Virus record (IMG/VR): IMGVR_UViG_3300027714_002656
Location: 1-24,112 of that record
Origin: a virus
Length of the DNA stretch: 24,112 bases
Reading direction: 5' to 3' (one strand)
Shown here: piece after piece, positions 14,467 through 20,939 of the stretch
How the letters are laid out: each line of letters begins with the position of its first letter
Numbering within the stretch: position 1 is the stretch's first letter
Translations under genes and position numbers: made by a program
The notes under the pieces: generated by a model
What the model saw: the letters and a program-made list of their open reading frames with translations, nothing else
The model's database searches: none
What the model was told of the DNA's origin: nothing

Positions 14467-15148
14467 TAATTTTATGCCAATGGATAGAGTGCATAAAATA
14501 TATAACTATTTGTCTTCTCGTGAATGGGATTTTATTTCAGAATTAAAATCACCAACTGTTAAGTTTCAAAATAGATCTTTGAAACATGCTGGTCGTTCAA
14601 CAAACGATTACTTTCCAATATTCAGATTTCCATTACGTCATGTGGAAGACTTTCTATTTAAAATTAAAGAGCTTTATCCGGATTATATAATATATGATGA
14701 TTTTGTAGGTGGGTTGAATATGCCAAAAGATTTTTCTCATGTTAAACATTATGATTTTTTTGAAGATAAACATATACCCAATAAAGACGACTTAATTAGA
14801 TTTCAATTCTATTGTGTACCAGAATGGAAACCAGAGTGGGGTGGCAACACAGAATTTTATGGACGCTGGAGAAATGAAAAAATAGAACCTGATGTATGTG
14901 AGATAAAACCTAATCGTTTAGTACAATTTGATTGGGACGAATTTCACACTGGAACACCATGGGATAATAACCAAGGTGTACAGCGTATGATGTTAACTGG
15001 GTATCTTTTTAAGAAGGATGCTGACTATGCTGCAAAGAAAACATATAGATATGTCTTTGGTCGCTCAAAACCATATGTAGAATTGTATCCTGAGGAAAAA
15101 GAATGGACAGCTAACTGTCCTGTTTTAGAATCTTATCCTTGGAACTGA
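14453..15148 (+). CDS. Prolyl-4-hydroxylase-like Fe(II)/2OG oxygenase
   Basis: 231 residues. The double-stranded beta-helix core is easy to follow: H99-x-D101 in VKHYDFFED, then RFQFYCVPEWKPEWGGNTEFYG (116-137), NRLVQFDWDEFHTGTPW with the distal H165, and the 2OG-binding R178 in QRMMLTGYLF. The full metal triad and arginine are present. Phages and marine bacteria carry many such proteins; prolyl-4-hydroxylase relatives hydroxylate proline, but other peptides, nucleobases or sugars are possible substrates. It is the last plus-strand gene of this cassette and ends in a 16-base convergent overlap with the exonuclease gene on the other strand. Confidence 0.82.
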   Translation: MKIIDNFMPMDRVHKIYNYLSSREWDFISELKSPTVKFQNRSLKHAGRSTNDYFPIFRFPLRHVEDFLFKIKELYPDYIIYDDFVGGLNMPKDFSHVKHYDFFEDKHIPNKDDLIRFQFYCVPEWKPEWGGNTEFYGRWRNEKIEPDVCEIKPNRLVQFDWDEFHTGTPWDNNQGVQRMMLTGYLFKKDADYAAKKTYRYVFGRSKPYVELYPEEKEWTANCPVLESYPWN

Positions 15149-15792
15149 TCTCTTAGTCTTTTAAATTCAGGATAGTAATCTTTTGATTTCTTTTCAAACA
15201 TCTGAGCCTGGTCTTGACCATCTACACCAATAATAGTAACTATATCCATATTTATTTTATCTAAAGGTTTGTCCCAGCCCATTCTTTCTGCAAACATAAC
15301 TGCATAAGCAGACTCCTGCATAAAGTATGCTTCAATCCATTCTTCTTTTTTAGTCTTCTTGGCTGTCTTAAAATCTATTATACTTAACTTGCCTTTCCAT
15401 TCAGCAATAAGATCTACTCTACCAGCTACTTTAAGTTTGTCGCTATACAGAGGAGCTTCAACAGCATATATTGTACCAAGATGTTTATCAAGCTCACTTT
15501 TAATTTGTTCAAACACATCATTAGATTCTTTAACTTCTATATTGTTAACATAGTCCTCACATAGTTTATGAACACTTGTACCTCTAATAGATGCTTTAGT
15601 AATAATCTTCTGTGCTTCTTTTTCACCTACTCTAGCACGCCAGGCTTTTATACCTTCTGCTGATAGCTGTGATGTAATAGATGTGACAGAAGGATAGTTA
15701 CCTGCAGGAGTTACATAGTGACGTTTACCATCTATGTTTTTTGTTTTTAACTCCTGAAGTACTATACCATCTTTATGTTTAAAAGTCTGCAT
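15133..15792 (-). CDS. PD-(D/E)XK exonuclease (RecB/Cas4-like nuclease domain)
   Basis: 219 residues. Nuclease motifs appear in order: the GTSVHKL helix (71-77), the acidic residue in VEAPLYS (E112), AGRVDLIAEW with D127, LSIIDFKTAKK with D140 and K142, and the QESAYA helix with Q159. These are the RecB-type PD-(D/E)XK residues. No Fe-S cysteines of the Cas4/AddB type are present. In T4-like cyanophages a protein of this type is commonly annotated as exonuclease. It likely acts in recombination or host DNA breakdown alongside the RNase H of the same operon. Its start overlaps the end of the FmdB-like gene by 14 bases. Confidence 0.85.
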   Translation of the reverse strand: MQTFKHKDGIVLQELKTKNIDGKRHYVTPAGNYPSVTSITSQLSAEGIKAWRARVGEKEAQKIITKASIRGTSVHKLCEDYVNNIEVKESNDVFEQIKSELDKHLGTIYAVEAPLYSDKLKVAGRVDLIAEWKGKLSIIDFKTAKKTKKEEWIEAYFMQESAYAVMFAERMGWDKPLDKINMDIVTIIGVDGQDQAQMFEKKSKDYYPEFKRLRDQFQG

Positions 15793-16045
15793 TTTTATTC
15801 ATAGTATTTTGATTAGGTGACCCTGGTCTATTAGAACCTTTATGTTTCTTCTTTATATTACGAAGAATATCTCTAAAGCTATCATCTGGTTTACGTAAAC
15901 CATCTACACCTGATACTATTGTTGCTGTAGTAAGCATAGGTTCTATTTCAGGATTCTCTTTAAGGAGAGTTTCTCTTTCAGATATCGACATGAAGTCTTC
16001 ATACTCCTTACCTGTCTTTGTATTCTTAAAACTATACGTTGGCAT
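15779..16045 (-). CDS. FmdB-like small protein that has lost the zinc-ribbon cysteines
   Basis: 88 residues from the ATG giving MPTYSFKN. An upstream in-frame ATG at 16078 would add eleven unlikely residues from the previous gene. The start MPTYSFKNTKTGKEYEDFMSISE follows the pattern of FmdB-family regulators (MPTYEY..C..C...FE....), but the cysteines that normally bind zinc are missing. The tail DSFRDILRNIKKKHKGSN is the conserved C-terminal part I recall from marine T4-like phage homologues. Function is unknown; structural mimicry of a zinc ribbon without metal is the visible oddity. It lies between the DUF6433-like and exonuclease genes, overlapping both. Confidence 0.75.
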   Translation of the reverse strand: MPTYSFKNTKTGKEYEDFMSISERETLLKENPEIEPMLTTATIVSGVDGLRKPDDSFRDILRNIKKKHKGSNRPGSPNQNTMNKNADF

Positions 16046-16493
16046 CTTGCAACCCCAACTCTGGAAACGCTTTTGCAACTACTGACTTACTTACGCCTTT
16101 AATTTCCCCATTCTTTACTTGCAATAATAATTCTGCGTCCTCTGGTTGTATTGAAGAAAGTATTTGAATAAACAAATTCTCTCGTTTTATCATAGGTATG
16201 TTTTCCTGTACAGGTTTAATTTTATTATTCTCAACTCTAGCTATAAAGTAACTCATATTCTTTAACTCCATAATAAGACGTCCTTGTGCATCTGAACTTT
16301 CTTCAAGAGCTTTATAAGGAGGATCTGTTTCTGGTAATACCCATCTTATTTTATCACTATATGCTAATTGAAATACACCAAAAAGTATTTGCTTTGTATT
16401 TTGTGGTATCTTTTGTAATGCTTCTACTTTTAGTGTTACGTTTTTTGTGTCTCTAGCACCTTGCAGTGCTTCTGCTAATCCTAGTGTTGCCAT
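16032..16493 (-). CDS. Conserved T4-like marine phage protein (DUF6433-like)
   Basis: 153 residues. It has an N-terminal helix (ATLGLAEALQGARDTKNVTLKVEAL), a WVLPETDPPYKALEE motif near 51-65, RENLFIQILSSIQPEDAELLL near 108-128 and a C-terminal VVAKAFPEL. This motif sequence matches a family of cyanophage and pelagiphage proteins that I recall being catalogued as DUF6433, found near replication genes. No enzymatic residues are evident; a helical scaffold or clamp-loader-like accessory role has been my only association and is not supported here. Two bases separate it from the RNase H gene, with which it is surely co-transcribed. Confidence 0.75.
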   Translation of the reverse strand: MATLGLAEALQGARDTKNVTLKVEALQKIPQNTKQILFGVFQLAYSDKIRWVLPETDPPYKALEESSDAQGRLIMELKNMSYFIARVENNKIKPVQENIPMIKRENLFIQILSSIQPEDAELLLQVKNGEIKGVSKSVVAKAFPELGLQDANV

Positions 16494-16495
16494 AT

Positions 16496-17350
16496 TTAAA
16501 ACTCGCTTATATCTTCCATTAAATGTTTCAGTTTATGTTTAACAAAATAGTTAAACAGCTTACTTCTACTGTTAGTAGGTTGGTCAAATGATTCTACCAC
16601 CTTGGATTGAATCTCTTGGGGTATATAGCTTAGATCAATAAGCATTCTATTTCTCATCCAACCACGCTTTAATTCTTCATCCTCAAAATTTTCTTCTATA
16701 TTGTTAATATCATTACCCAATACCTCAATATATTTAGCACGTAAAGGTTTCTGTCTTCCACCTTCTATAACAAATGTGTCATCAGCGGAAAGATAGTTAG
16801 GTACACCATCTCCTCTATCACCTTTTGCTATATGTTCTATTAAGTATTGTTCTGGGCTTTTATCTTTTAAGAATCTTTTATGTACAGGATCATATTGCTT
16901 TACATCTTTAAATTTATGTAATTGAATAAAGTCTTTATCACCTGACAATATTAATATAGGTTCTGTAGTATGGTATTTTGTAACTATAGTACCTATTACA
17001 TCATCAGCTTCTGCTGTATCTATTTTAATTACTTTGTAAGGAAAGTATTCTTTTATTTCTTCTCTTACTTTATTTAAAGTGTTAAACACTGTATTCCAAT
17101 CTACACCAGATTGATCTCTATTCTTTTTACGATTAGCTTTGTAGTATGGATACCTTTGTTTTCTCCAAAAGTTTTTATCATCACAACAAATAACTAATTC
17201 ACCAAACTTATTTGTAAACTTAGTTCTATTAGATCTCAAGCTATTAAGTATCATATGACGAAATAAACTTTCGTCTAATTCACCTGCTGAATTACCTAAC
17301 TGAACCATTAAGTTTGATATCATTACCTGATTAAGGTCTACTAATATCAT
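16496..17350 (-). CDS. rnh: T4-type RNase H / 5'-3' flap exonuclease
   Basis: 284 residues, close to T4 Rnh (305). It belongs to the FEN-1/5'-nuclease family, which removes RNA primers from lagging-strand fragments. Metal-binding acidic residues are visible at D5 (ILVDLNQ), D57-D58 (CCDDKNFWRK), E114, D116 and D117 (AEADDVIG), D138 and D140 (SGDKDFIQL), and D178 and D181 (KGDRGDGVPN). The segment RKQRYPYYKANRKKNR (63-78) forms the basic helical arch. GGAG lies about 8 bases before the ATG. It is the first gene of a four-gene minus-strand operon and is divergent from the plus-strand promoter at 17428. In T4 the enzyme works with gp32, also encoded in this window. Confidence 0.92.
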   Translation of the reverse strand: MILVDLNQVMISNLMVQLGNSAGELDESLFRHMILNSLRSNRTKFTNKFGELVICCDDKNFWRKQRYPYYKANRKKNRDQSGVDWNTVFNTLNKVREEIKEYFPYKVIKIDTAEADDVIGTIVTKYHTTEPILILSGDKDFIQLHKFKDVKQYDPVHKRFLKDKSPEQYLIEHIAKGDRGDGVPNYLSADDTFVIEGGRQKPLRAKYIEVLGNDINNIEENFEDEELKRGWMRNRMLIDLSYIPQEIQSKVVESFDQPTNSRSKLFNYFVKHKLKHLMEDISEF

Positions 17351-17374
17351 TTTAAACTCCTATCTATATTGTTT

Positions 17375-17403
17375 AATATGCACTATAAGTTAACCTAAGA
17401 CAA
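17375..17403 (-). promoter_or_regulatory. Sigma70-like promoter of the RNase H operon
   Basis: On the minus strand TTGTCT (17403-17398), 17 bases, then CATATT (17380-17375). It lies 25 bases before the RNase H ATG and is divergent from the plus-strand promoter at 17428. Matches to consensus are four of six in each box, so this is moderate evidence. Confidence 0.4.
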
Positions 17404-17427
17404 CAATAAAAATAATTAAATTAATTG

Positions 17428-17456
17428 TTGCCCGATAATGAAAATGGTAGTACAAT
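17428..17456 (+). promoter_or_regulatory. Sigma70-type promoter
   Basis: TTGCCC (17428-17433), 17 bases, TACAAT (17451-17456), each one or two changes from consensus. The predicted start near 17463 is about 20 bases before the ATG of a 52-residue protein with AAAGGA as ribosome binding site. Confidence 0.6.
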
Positions 17457-17483
17457 AAGGTATATTAAATGAAAGGAAATATT

Positions 17484-17642
17484 ATGTATAATAGTGAAGA
17501 TATAATAAGTGAAATAAGAGATGTTCAATCTCAGAATAATGAGCTAGAACAAAGACTAGTATTCTTAACTGAGTTAGTAGAAAAATTACTTCTTACTAGA
17601 TCTAGTTATGAAATGCGTAACCCTAAACAGGCTGAAATATAA
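17484..17642 (+). CDS. Tiny coiled-coil protein
   Basis: 52 residues from the ATG at 17484, which has AAAGGA 7 bases upstream; an in-frame ATG at 17469 lies just before that signal and is less likely. Residues 5-34 show a heptad pattern (EDIISEIRDVQSQNNELEQRL, then VFLTELVEKLLL), so a short coiled coil and dimerisation are likely. The final part is polar. A promoter lies directly upstream and the stop overlaps the next start as TAATG. No family is recognised. Confidence 0.6.
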   Translation: MYNSEDIISEIRDVQSQNNELEQRLVFLTELVEKLLLTRSSYEMRNPKQAEI

Positions 17643-17851
17643 TGGAAGTGTGGGTATTAATAATTGCGTTTGCATTTTATAATGCAGACGACATAATGGA
17701 GTCAGGTTCAATGAGTATTGATATGGCTAATAAGCAAGAATGTGAGAAGAGATTAGAAACATTTGAAGATGTTAAATTTAGTTTTGGTGATAAAAGTTTT
17801 TCAACTTCTGCTACTTGTCATGACGTTAATTCAAAAGAAATAGATATTTAA
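17642..17851 (+). CDS. Small two-cysteine-family protein
   Basis: 69 residues with an ATG overlapping the previous TAA. It has the same plan as the proteins at 5524 and 7581: a hydrophobic N-terminal strand (MEVWVLIIAFAFYN), a QEC motif with C34 and a second cysteine at C59. It is the shortest of the three and may represent the minimal form. The N-terminus could be a signal peptide, but no clear cleavage site is seen, so a small beta-rich fold with the strand inside is also possible. Function unknown. Confidence 0.65.
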   Translation: MEVWVLIIAFAFYNADDIMESGSMSIDMANKQECEKRLETFEDVKFSFGDKSFSTSATCHDVNSKEIDI

Positions 17852-17864
17852 TTGAAGTTCGTTG

Positions 17865-17893
17865 TTGACCTAGATACGGATACATGTGATATT
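17865..17893 (+). promoter_or_regulatory. Sigma70-type promoter upstream of the structured RNA region
   Basis: TTGACC (17865-17870), 17 bases, GATATT (17888-17893). The region from -10 onward (GATATTAATAATATGA) is identical to the promoter at 4424-4452. Expected transcript start is near 17900, just ahead of the hairpin-rich region and without a credible gene immediately after it. Confidence 0.6.
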
Positions 17894-17899
17894 AATAAT

Positions 17900-18065
17900 A
17901 TGAGAAGAGATACTAAAATATTTAACCTTAATCACATTAATAATAGTAATGTGGATCTTTCAGAGAAGTCCAGTCTGAGAGATATAGCGAGAGGGACGCA
18001 GCTCAGAAGATGTCCGGGAGCACAAAAGAAGTCTTCCCAAGACTACCTTCAACAAGGCCTGGCAA
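17900..18065 (+). ncRNA. Candidate structured RNA or long 5' leader, GC-rich and hairpin-dense
   Basis: The 305 bases between the genes ending at 17851 and starting at 18157 hold no credible gene. Bases 17951-18060 are 50% G+C (55 of 110), far above the surrounding AT-rich DNA. Pairings visible by eye are CACATTA/TAATGTG (17933-17953), GGA-T-CTT/AAGTCC (17953-17971), TCTGAG/CTCAGA (17974-17979 with 18002-18007), AGTCTT/AAGACT with a CCC loop (18030-18044) and CCTT/AAGG (18046-18057). A promoter at 17865 would start transcription just upstream. I recognise no known RNA family and see no U-rich terminator, so it may be a leader of the DUF932 gene or a processed small RNA. Confidence 0.45.
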
Positions 18066-18083
18066 AAATAATTAAATTAACTG

Positions 18084-18111
18084 TTGACCTAAGTCCTAAT
18101 TCGGGGACAAT
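18084..18111 (+). promoter_or_regulatory. Sigma70-like promoter of the DUF932 gene
   Basis: TTGACC (18084-18089), 16 bases, GACAAT (18106-18111). A hairpin, TGGTCT/AGACCA with a TTGCT loop (18111-18127), overlaps the expected start. GCCTGG at 18057-18062 is also complementary to CCAGGC at 18125-18130, so the upstream RNA could pair across this site. Confidence 0.45.
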
Positions 18112-18156
18112 GGTCTTTGCTAGACCAGGCACACTATATTAGTAAAGGAATATAAA

Positions 18157-19140
18157 ATGGCACATCAAGTAGAATCAATGGCATACGCGGGCGAAACACC
18201 TTGGCATGGTTTAGGTACTAAAGTATCTAACGATCTAAGTGTAGATGAGATGTTAAAAGCATCTGGCTTAAATTGGAAAGTAAATGCACTTCCAGTTGTA
18301 GGTAAGATGGAAACAGGTGAAGAGATTAAGTCTGATCATAAAATGTTAGTAAGAGAAGGCGACAACAAAGTTCTTACTATGATTACAGATAAATGGAATC
18401 CAGTTCAGAACCATGAAGCGTTTGACTTCTTTAGAGAGTTTACTGATCAAGGATCTATGGAGATGCATACTGCAGGATCACTTCAGGGTGGTAAATGGGT
18501 ATGGGTACTTGCTAAAGTATCAGAGTCTTTTGAATTGTTTGGTGGTGATAAAGTAGACAGCTACTTACTATTCTCTAACCCTCACATATATGGTAGAGGT
18601 GTTGAAATTAGATTTACTCCTACTAGAGTTGTTTGTAATAATACACTTAACTTATCTTTAGGAACATCTACTGATAATAAAGTTAGATTAAACCATAGAT
18701 CAACATTTGATGCTGATATGGTTAAAGAGACTTTAGGTATTGCTAAAGAGAAGATGGCTAAGTATAAAGAGATGGCTAAGTTCTTAGGATCTAAATCTTA
18801 TAAGAAAGAGATTGTAGCTGAGTATATGAAAGAAGTATTTCCTGGATACGGTAAGCCTGCTCATTGGAGTGAAGCACCTAAAAATCTAACAGATGCTAAC
18901 GTAGCAGCTTTAGGGTTATCTAGAAATGCTCAAGGTGCGTTAGACATTCTAGAAACTCAGCCTGGTGCAGACTTTGCTCCTGGTAGTTGGTGGAATGCTT
19001 ATAATGCAGTTACATATATGACTGATCATGTTATAGGACGTAACCAAGAGTCAAGATTAACTTCTGCTTGGTATGGCTTAAATAAAAGTGTTAAAATAAA
19101 AGCATTAGAAAAAGCTGTTAAACTTGCAGAAGTAGCATAA
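18157..19140 (+). CDS. DUF932 phage/plasmid-like protein
   Basis: 327 residues; AAAGGA lies about 10 bases before the ATG. The opening AHQVESMAYAGETPWHGLGTKV is the hallmark of the DUF932 (phage/plasmid-like, TIGR03299-type) family, and later blocks fit too: a DKWNPVQNHEAFDFF segment near 87-101 and RFTPTRVVCNNTLNLSL near 150-166. The family is widespread in phages and plasmids. Its function is not established; it is soluble and without known catalytic motifs. The long structured region and an extra promoter just upstream suggest that this gene is separately regulated and perhaps highly expressed. Confidence 0.85.
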   Translation: MAHQVESMAYAGETPWHGLGTKVSNDLSVDEMLKASGLNWKVNALPVVGKMETGEEIKSDHKMLVREGDNKVLTMITDKWNPVQNHEAFDFFREFTDQGSMEMHTAGSLQGGKWVWVLAKVSESFELFGGDKVDSYLLFSNPHIYGRGVEIRFTPTRVVCNNTLNLSLGTSTDNKVRLNHRSTFDADMVKETLGIAKEKMAKYKEMAKFLGSKSYKKEIVAEYMKEVFPGYGKPAHWSEAPKNLTDANVAALGLSRNAQGALDILETQPGADFAPGSWWNAYNAVTYMTDHVIGRNQESRLTSAWYGLNKSVKIKALEKAVKLAEVA

Positions 19141-19148
19141 ATAGTATT

Positions 19149-19535
19149 ATGAGATTAATATTCATACTACTATTAACAATCACTTTAGCTAGTTGTGCAA
19201 TTGCAACTAGCATGGTGGTTCTTGCTGAAGAACCTCCTATACTACAGATACCTGAAAAGAGAGCATACGGTACAGTATTTTGGGTTCAGAAATCTATGAT
19301 GTGTAATGATACACCAGTAGTATCAGAATACGTTTATAATAATTTTGGCCAGGTACCTACTGACTTTGGATTACTTCTTAAAGATCCAATGGGTAACTAT
19401 GGAATGCTAACAGCAATATATGTTAATCCACAAACAAAAACATTCTCTATTGTAGAGCAAGCAGCTCAAGGTGTATCATGTATTGTTAGCGCTGGAGAGA
19501 TGTGGACCACTCAATATGAAGATCCTAAGTTTTAA
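19149..19535 (+). CDS. Small lipoprotein of unknown function
   Basis: 128 residues with a type II signal peptide: MRLIFILLLTITLASC, lipobox LASC with the lipidated cysteine at C16. A second hydrophobic stretch (AIATSMVVLAEEPP) follows immediately, which is odd and could keep the protein in the inner membrane or be a second start of an exported form. The mature part is beta-like with cysteines at about 53 and 111. The ATG lies 8 bases after the DUF932 stop with no strong ribosome binding site, so translation may be coupled. No family is recognised. Confidence 0.65.
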   Translation: MRLIFILLLTITLASCAIATSMVVLAEEPPILQIPEKRAYGTVFWVQKSMMCNDTPVVSEYVYNNFGQVPTDFGLLLKDPMGNYGMLTAIYVNPQTKTFSIVEQAAQGVSCIVSAGEMWTTQYEDPKF

Positions 19536-19588
19536 TAAATAGATCTATACAACAATAATAATCTCATGGGAGAAGTTAGAGATGGAAT

Positions 19589-19819
19589 ATGAGCTATTCA
19601 CCAGAGGAAATAGATAAATTTAGGGGATTTAGAATGTGGTCACATGAATGCGAAATAGAACATACTAATTGGCAAGTTGAAGACAAACAACCATGCAATT
19701 GGTGTGGACTATACGAACAACAATATATGCAACTTAAAAAGAAAAAAATAATGGAAGTGAAAGAGGAATTTTTACAGGAGATACATGCTCCTGATCTTCC
19801 TCATCTCAAGGAGGGCTAA
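19589..19819 (+). CDS. Small protein with possible zinc-binding cysteines
   Basis: 76 residues; GGGAGAAG and TGGA precede the ATG. It contains a HECEIEH segment at about 19-25 and PCNWCG (C36, C39), so C21 or the histidines plus CxxC could bind zinc. The second half is a lysine/glutamate-rich helix (MQLKKKKIMEVKEEFLQEI). The stop overlaps the ATG of the Fe-S carrier gene, so the two are coupled. Function is unknown; a link to Fe-S or metal handling is only suggested by position. Confidence 0.6.
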   Translation: MSYSPEEIDKFRGFRMWSHECEIEHTNWQVEDKQPCNWCGLYEQQYMQLKKKKIMEVKEEFLQEIHAPDLPHLKEG

Positions 19820-20130
19820 TGTTAACACTAACACCATCAGCTAAAGAATACTTAGGTACAGTTAAACCTCAAGACCAATTTATAACACTATCAGTAGATG
19901 GTGGAGGATGTGCTGGGTTTCAATATAAATGGGCTACAACAGATACAGTAGAAGTAGATAAATCATGGGGCGACCCAATAGAAAATATTTTACTTGTTGA
20001 CCCAATTGCAGAAATGTATATAATAGGAAGTGTAGTTGATTATAAAAAAGAGTTAGGTGGTTCTTATCTAACTGTAAAAAATCCAGGCGCAACAAGCAGC
20101 TGTGGATGTGGAGAAAGTTTTGGTGTATGA
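19819..20130 (+). CDS. A-type iron-sulfur carrier protein (IscA/HesB/ErpA family)
   Basis: 103 residues, full length for the family. The three cluster-ligand cysteines are present with canonical spacing: C31 in DGGGCAGFQYKW, then 63 residues, then C95 and C97 in SSCGCGESF. The opening LTLTPSAKEYL also fits the family. A-type carriers accept Fe-S clusters from the assembly scaffold and pass them to target enzymes. Three radical SAM enzymes lie in the same window and are plausible clients, although the host's proteins could be the target. T4-like marine phages are known to carry such carriers. The stop overlaps the next start as ATGA. Confidence 0.92.
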   Translation: MLTLTPSAKEYLGTVKPQDQFITLSVDGGGCAGFQYKWATTDTVEVDKSWGDPIENILLVDPIAEMYIIGSVVDYKKELGGSYLTVKNPGATSSCGCGESFGV

Positions 20131-20939
20131 AGTTAATACGAATTGATTGGAAAGGCAAGATTGGTTATGGAGATATAGTTTCACCAATTTGTTATGCACA
20201 TACTATGGCACAGAAAAATTGCTGTGACGTAGAACTCAAGTTTCATTGGCCCCATAAAAAGGGTACAAAGTATAAGAAGACAGATCCAGAAACTTTAGAT
20301 GAAAGAGCTAAGCACTTAGCATCTATTGCACAACCAATTCCTTTTCATCAAGTAAAAATTAATCACAAGTATAACTCTAAGCTATCATTCAATCATACAA
20401 ACTATGATGACAGTGAACCGTTCCATAACTTTTGGTATGCTAAGCAAAAGAATATGGATTATAGTAAGAAGTATATTGTTTTAAATACAACAGAAAACCA
20501 TAAACAAACATTAGAAGAATATGGTGGCAAAGCTAAGCTATGGAAAGATCCTGTTGGGTTAGTTAAGTGGAATGTATTAGCTAAAAAGATTCAAGAAGAA
20601 TGGGGTATGGAAGTTAAATTTGCTGATTATAGTACTCCAATAAAAGAGTTGATTGATCTTTATAGAAAGTGTACACTAGCTATAGGATATCATGGATCCA
20701 CAATGTGGGTAGCAAGATATGTAGGATGTCCTATGTTAATATTTTCTTCAAAGAAGATAACATCAAAGTCATTTCAATGGGCTATGGTAAAAGATAAATT
20801 AGAAATGAGGGATCTATTAAATAAGAATCCTTATGAGTTGCGAAAAAGATCATTAGATAGGTTAGGTGAATTAAATGTCCAATTTGAACAATACCTCAAT
20901 ATCCCGAATATACATAGGCTACGAGGAAAGAGAACATGA
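20127..20939 (+). CDS. GT-B-like glycosyltransferase (GT9/heptosyltransferase-type C-terminal domain)
   Basis: 270 residues from the ATG overlapping the carrier's TGA; an earlier in-frame ATG at 20106 lies within the carrier gene. The N-terminus MKLIRIDWKGKIGYGDIVSP has the glycine-rich loop after strand one (GYGD, 13-16) expected in GT-B enzymes. The C-terminal half follows the heptosyltransferase pattern: WNVLAKKIQEEWGMEVKF, a short ELIDLYRKCTLAIGYHGS (174-191), then MWVARYVGCPMLIFSS. Donor and acceptor are unknown. Its last 65 bases overlap the next gene in another frame, an unusually long overlap, so the extreme C-terminus may be unconstrained. Confidence 0.65.
   Translation: MKLIRIDWKGKIGYGDIVSPICYAHTMAQKNCCDVELKFHWPHKKGTKYKKTDPETLDERAKHLASIAQPIPFHQVKINHKYNSKLSFNHTNYDDSEPFHNFWYAKQKNMDYSKKYIVLNTTENHKQTLEEYGGKAKLWKDPVGLVKWNVLAKKIQEEWGMEVKFADYSTPIKELIDLYRKCTLAIGYHGSTMWVARYVGCPMLIFSSKKITSKSFQWAMVKDKLEMRDLLNKNPYELRKRSLDRLGELNVQFEQYLNIPNIHRLRGKRT

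Noticed and set aside
15133-15148. A bidirectional terminator between the convergent oxygenase and exonuclease genes
   Set aside because: The genes overlap by 16 bases and no GC-rich hairpin with a T-run is visible there on either strand.
17852-18142. 96-residue open frame with a TTG start
   Set aside because: It runs across two promoters and the hairpin-rich GC-rich stretch, has no ribosome binding site, and its residues look random. The non-coding explanation fits better.
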